NCBI RefSeq assembly: GCF_900100275.1 | Contig: NZ_FNET01000009.1 | Span: 62,001-126,000, forward strand | Direction of reading: 5' to 3' | Source of the DNA: Lentzea albidocapillata subsp. violacea | Lineage (GTDB): Bacteria; Actinomycetota; Actinomycetes; Mycobacteriales; Pseudonocardiaceae | Length of the DNA: 64,000 nt | Shown here: one piece after another, positions 60,902 to 64,000 of the stretch | How positions within the stretch are numbered: the stretch's first letter is position 1 | How the letters are laid out: each line of letters starts with the position of its first letter | Program-made: the position numbers and the translations under genes | The notes under the pieces: model-generated | Database searches by the model: none | What the model was told of the DNA's origin: nothing | What the model saw: the letters and a program-made list of their open reading frames with translations, nothing else

Positions 60902-62599
60902 TCAGCAGTTCGGACGGCACCGCCGCTGCGACACGGCGTCCAGCAGCACGCCGCGGATGTCCTCCGGGTTCGGCGCCTGGTAGGCCTTGCCACCGGTGGC
61001 GGCGGAGATCGCGCGAAGCGCCTCCATGTCCACCTCGTCGCCGAGGCCGACCATGATGACCGGGACGGGCTTCGCGGGGTCGGACTCCCGCTTCAGGGTC
61101 TCGATCAGCGCGTTGGTGTCGATCGACGAGATGTCGTCGTTGCGGCCGTCGGTCATCAGGACGACCGAGTTGACCTTCGACGGGTCGTAGCCCTTCAGGA
61201 CGTGGCGGTACGCGGCCAGGGTCGTGTCGTTCAGGGCCGTGCCGCCGCCTACGAGGCCTGGCAGCTGGGAGGCGCCTGCCTCCAGGCGCTTGCGGCGGGT
61301 CACGCCGGCCAGGGGTTCGCCCAGCGGGCCGATCGGGACCAGTTCGATCCAGTCGTTCGGCGGCTTCTTGTCGGTGGAGAACGCCCACAGGCCGATCGCC
61401 GTGGTGTCCGGGAGCATGGAGAGAGCGGTCATGGACGCCTGGGTGGCGGCTTCCACGCGGGTCTTGCCGTTGCCGCTCTTCTCGATCATCGAGCCGGAGA
61501 CGTCGATGACCGTCAGCATGCGCATGTCCAGGCTGATGGCGCCCCACGTGCGCAGCAGTTCGGAGACCTGGTTCGCGTCCGGGGTCTCGATCAGCTTGAC
61601 GTCGCCTGCCTGCACGCCTTCAACGTCGGTGCTCCACTTCGCGGGGGCGGCGCCGCCCACCGTGCGGAAGCCGGCCTCGCCGAAGCGCTTGGAGGTCTCG
61701 CCGGAGCGCAGGGCCTTCTCGAACTCGGCCGCTGCCTCGCCGATGCCCTCCGTCTCGTTCGGGCGGGAGACCCGGACCAGCGGGTAGTCGAACGAGAGCG
61801 TGCCCTCCCTGGGCGGGGCGCCCAGGACGGCGTTGTCCTTCGCCGAGCGGTTGTTGGCGACCACGGACTGTTCGGTGGCGGCGAAGAGCGGTGCCTTCTC
61901 CGCGTCGGTGGTGACCTTGCCGAACGAGTCGCGGACCGACGGGACGGCGCTGCGGCCCACGCGCAGGAGGGTGCCGACCAGCTCGGGCTTGGGCGTTCCG
62001 TCCGGGTTACCCAGCAAAGTACGGATCACGAACAGCGAGGCGAGGCCCTCGGACGTCATCGTCGGGTCGCTCATGGAGATCTGGACCTTCGGGTCCACGA
62101 CCCTGGCCCACGAGACGGGGGTGATCGGGAAGCCGATCTTGGCCATCGCCTGCTCGGAGCCCGCCATCACCAGCGGGCTCGACGCCAGCGAGGGCTTGAT
62201 GTCGAGCTTCGGGGCCTCCGGGCCGGTCTCGGCGGCCTGACGCTGGGCCTCGGCCGCCCACATCGAGGAGTCCGGGATCCAGAGGGAGTGGGGGTTGATC
62301 TGCGCGGTGGGGAGCTCGTTCGCCACGTCGGCCGCGTTGCGCGACTCGACCTGGACCTGGACGCACCGGCCGCGCACGACCGGTTGTGATCGCTGGTAGT
62401 CCTGCGCCGCCGCGTTCACCACATCCAGGGCGGCCGGTGTGACGGCGATCTTCAACGGCAGTGCGCCGGAGCAGTCGGCACCGCTGGTGGCACGCAGTGC
62501 CACGACCGTGACGCCCGCCGCCGCGACCACCCCGAGCAGGGCGGCCACGGGGAGGGCCACCCGCCGGAACAATCCGGGGGACGTATGACGTGCTGACAT
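60902..62599 (-). CDS. membrane-anchored von Willebrand factor A domain protein with solute-binding-like domain
   Basis: A 565-residue envelope protein. An N-terminal membrane helix (about residues 13-36, RVALPVAALLGVVAAAGVTV) leads to an extracellular periplasmic-binding-protein-like domain (about residues 45-350; LKIAVTPAALDVVNAAAQDY). A VWA domain with MIDAS motif MLTVIDVSGSMIEKSGNG (about residues 371-388) follows, with GGTALNDTTLAAYRHV and VVLMTDGRND. It ends with a Cys pair (RRCRPNC). Ligand or partner unknown. A nested dyad precedes the start. Confidence 0.87.
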   Translation of the reverse strand: MSARHTSPGLFRRVALPVAALLGVVAAAGVTVVALRATSGADCSGALPLKIAVTPAALDVVNAAAQDYQRSQPVVRGRCVQVQVESRNAADVANELPTAQINPHSLWIPDSSMWAAEAQRQAAETGPEAPKLDIKPSLASSPLVMAGSEQAMAKIGFPITPVSWARVVDPKVQISMSDPTMTSEGLASLFVIRTLLGNPDGTPKPELVGTLLRVGRSAVPSVRDSFGKVTTDAEKAPLFAATEQSVVANNRSAKDNAVLGAPPREGTLSFDYPLVRVSRPNETEGIGEAAAEFEKALRSGETSKRFGEAGFRTVGGAAPAKWSTDVEGVQAGDVKLIETPDANQVSELLRTWGAISLDMRMLTVIDVSGSMIEKSGNGKTRVEAATQASMTALSMLPDTTAIGLWAFSTDKKPPNDWIELVPIGPLGEPLAGVTRRKRLEAGASQLPGLVGGGTALNDTTLAAYRHVLKGYDPSKVNSVVLMTDGRNDDISSIDTNALIETLKRESDPAKPVPVIMVGLGDEVDMEALRAISAATGGKAYQAPNPEDIRGVLLDAVSQRRCRPNC

Positions 62600-62621
62600 A
62601 CAGTTACTTACCTTCGGTCAC

Positions 62622-62652
62622 GTGTTCACTCTTTCGAGTGGCGGGAGAACAC
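62622..62652. promoter_or_regulatory. nested dyad upstream of the VWA gene
   Basis: Outer arms GTGTTC (62622-62627) and GAACAC (62647-62652) enclose CACTC-TTTC-GAGTG. It lies 23 bp before the ATG in a 327-bp divergent gap to ftsH that otherwise shows no gene. Confidence 0.35.
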
Positions 62653-62926
62653 TCGGGGGATGAATGAGGATGACATGTGACCCGCAAACGTAATGAGATG
62701 GCGTGACCTGCGTCACTCGTCTGGACGGCCGTATTTGTTCCGGATGAACCAAACTGCGTGAACATGCGTGGTGGGGGTCACCTGAGGGAACCACGGATCG
62801 CCCCCGCCCGTTGGTTGCTCAGTACCCGGCCAGCGAGCGGTAGGCTGGTCGGACGCGGTATGTGGGTCTTCCACTGCCCGACGCGCAAGTCAGGGAGGGT
62901 CGAGGCCGCCCGCCGGCCGTAAGTGC

Positions 62927-64000
62927 ATGGACCGCAAGCGCCTGCTTCGCAACCCGCTGCTGTGGATCGCTGCGGTGTTGCTGCTCTACTTCGTCTTCAC
63001 CGTGCTCTTCGACGACGCACGCGGCTACCACCCGGTCAAGACGTCCCAAGCACTCCAACAGGTGCGGGACGGCAAGGTCAAGGAAGCCACGATCGAGGAC
63101 AAGGAGCAGCGGCTCCGACTCACCCTCACCGACGGCACCACCTTCGAGGGCAGCAACCGCCTGATCACGCAGTTCCCGGCCAGCTCGACGGACGAGATCT
63201 TCACCGTCCTCGACCAGGCCGGCAACAAGCCGACCGTCGAGACCAAGGTCAGCCAGGAGTCCATCCTGATGCAGATCTTGATCTACCTCGTGCCGCTCGG
63301 CCTGTTGTTGCTGCTGCTCATGTGGATGATGAACAACGCCCAGGGCGGCGGCAACCGCGTCATGAACTTCGGCAAGTCCAAGGCCAAGCAGTTGTCCAAG
63401 GACATGCCCAAGACCACGTTCGCCGACGTCGCCGGTGCCGAGGAGGCCGTCGAGGAACTCGAGGAGATCAAGGACTTCCTCCAGAACCCCGGCCGCTACC
63501 AGGCACTCGGCGCGAAGATCCCGAAGGGCGTGCTGCTCTACGGCCCGCCGGGCACCGGCAAGACGCTGCTCGCCCGAGCCGTCGCCGGCGAGGCGGGCGT
63601 GCCGTTCTACTCGATCTCCGGTTCGGACTTCGTCGAGATGTTCGTCGGTGTCGGTGCCTCGCGTGTGCGTGACCTGTTCGAACAGGCCAAGCAGAACGCG
63701 CCGTGCATCGTCTTCGTCGACGAGATCGACGCGGTGGGCCGCCACCGCGGCGCGGGTATGGGCGGCGGTCACGACGAGCGCGAGCAGACCCTCAACCAGT
63801 TGCTCGTCGAGATGGACGGCTTCGACTCGCGCGGCGGGATCATCCTGATCGCGGCGACGAACCGTCCCGACATCCTCGACCCCGCCCTGCTGCGCCCCGG
63901 CCGCTTCGACCGTCAGATCCCGGTGTCCGTACCGGACCTGAAGGGCCGCAAGCAGATCCTCCGGGTGCACTCGAAGGGCAAGCCGCTGGCCGCGGACGCG
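62927..64000 (+). CDS. ftsH: ATP-dependent membrane zinc protease FtsH (3' end beyond the window)
   Basis: The first 358 codons of FtsH, a hexameric AAA+ protease that degrades membrane and regulatory proteins. Two membrane helices (about residues 10-28, [20 protein letters not shown], and 120-138, [18 protein letters not shown]) flank a periplasmic domain. The AAA domain has Walker [14 protein letters not shown] (about residues 204-216), Walker [13 protein letters not shown] and the second region [20 protein letters not shown]. The HEAGH zinc site lies outside the window. ATG at 62927; the usual neighbour hpt lies upstream beyond the VWA gene. Confidence 0.96.
   Translation, partial: MDRKRLLRNPLLWIAAVLLLYFVFTVLFDDARGYHPVKTSQALQQVRDGKVKEATIEDKEQRLRLTLTDGTTFEGSNRLITQFPASSTDEIFTVLDQAGNKPTVETKVSQESILMQILIYLVPLGLLLLLLMWMMNNAQGGGNRVMNFGKSKAKQLSKDMPKTTFADVAGAEEAVEELEEIKDFLQNPGRYQALGAKIPKGVLLYGPPGTGKTLLARAVAGEAGVPFYSISGSDFVEMFVGVGASRVRDLFEQAKQNAPCIVFVDEIDAVGRHRGAGMGGGHDEREQTLNQLLVEMDGFDSRGGIILIAATNRPDILDPALLRPGRFDRQIPVSVPDLKGRKQILRVHSKGKPLAADA

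Overview
This is a high-GC actinomycete chromosome segment. GC-rich codons, GTG starts, 4-nt ATGA/GTGA overlaps, F420-type oxidoreductases and the gene order all fit a member of the Pseudonocardiaceae (Lentzea, Saccharothrix or Amycolatopsis type). The genus is an inference. Much of the window follows the order of the Mycobacterium tuberculosis Rv3671-Rv3610c neighbourhood: EphE-like hydrolase, Rv3669-like membrane protein, acs, SerB-like HAD protein, ssd-tad pilus genes, DEAH helicase, topA, holB, tRNA-Thr, ppa, dacB, metalloprotease, tilS, hpt, ftsH. Lineage-specific genes fill the gaps.

Region by region. 1-4.4 kb: hydrolase, holin-like protein, nhaA and acs. 4.6-9.4 kb: a degenerate Fic protein, tryptophan catabolism (kynA-kynU with an Lrp-type regulator), and an nsrR-hmp nitric-oxide defence pair with a visible operator. 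9.4-17.6 kb: a MurNAc/muropeptide salvage set (murQ, murR-like gene, secreted beta-lactamase-fold hydrolase, namZ, nagZ), interrupted by a MocR/AhpD pair. 17.6-19.3 kb: two non-coding RNAs, a probable Ms1/6S-like RNA on the minus strand and a clear 6C RNA on the plus strand, flanking a HAD phosphatase. Two DnaA-box sequences lie just upstream of ssd.

19.3-29.4 kb: the Tad/Flp pilus operon (ssd, tadA, tadB, tadC, flp pilin, two TadE-like genes). It is abnormal in two ways. An array of 126-bp hairpin-rich tandem repeats, with a coupled repeat ORF and two coupled 32-codon ORFs, lies between ssd and tadA. In addition, a 4,417-bp Tn554-like transposon (tnpA-tnpB-tnpC, perfect 10-bp terminal inverted repeats, no target duplication) is inserted inside the pilin gene. 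The pilus is therefore probably not made in this strain unless the element excises.

29.6-46 kb: prim-pol protein, nucleotidyltransferase, DEAH helicase, H+-pyrophosphatase, three tandem paralogous lipoproteins, topA, an MFS-thymidylate-kinase fusion with a damaged P-loop, and holB. 45.7-55 kb: secreted proteins, tRNA-Thr(CGT), an HNH lipoprotein, a GH114-like lipoprotein, an ArsR-SRPBCC pair, an LLM oxidoreductase, and a MarR-MFS efflux pair with a symmetric operator. 55-64 kb: ppa, dacB, metalloprotease, tilS, hpt, a 124-bp near-perfect palindrome, a von Willebrand domain protein, and the 5' part of ftsH.
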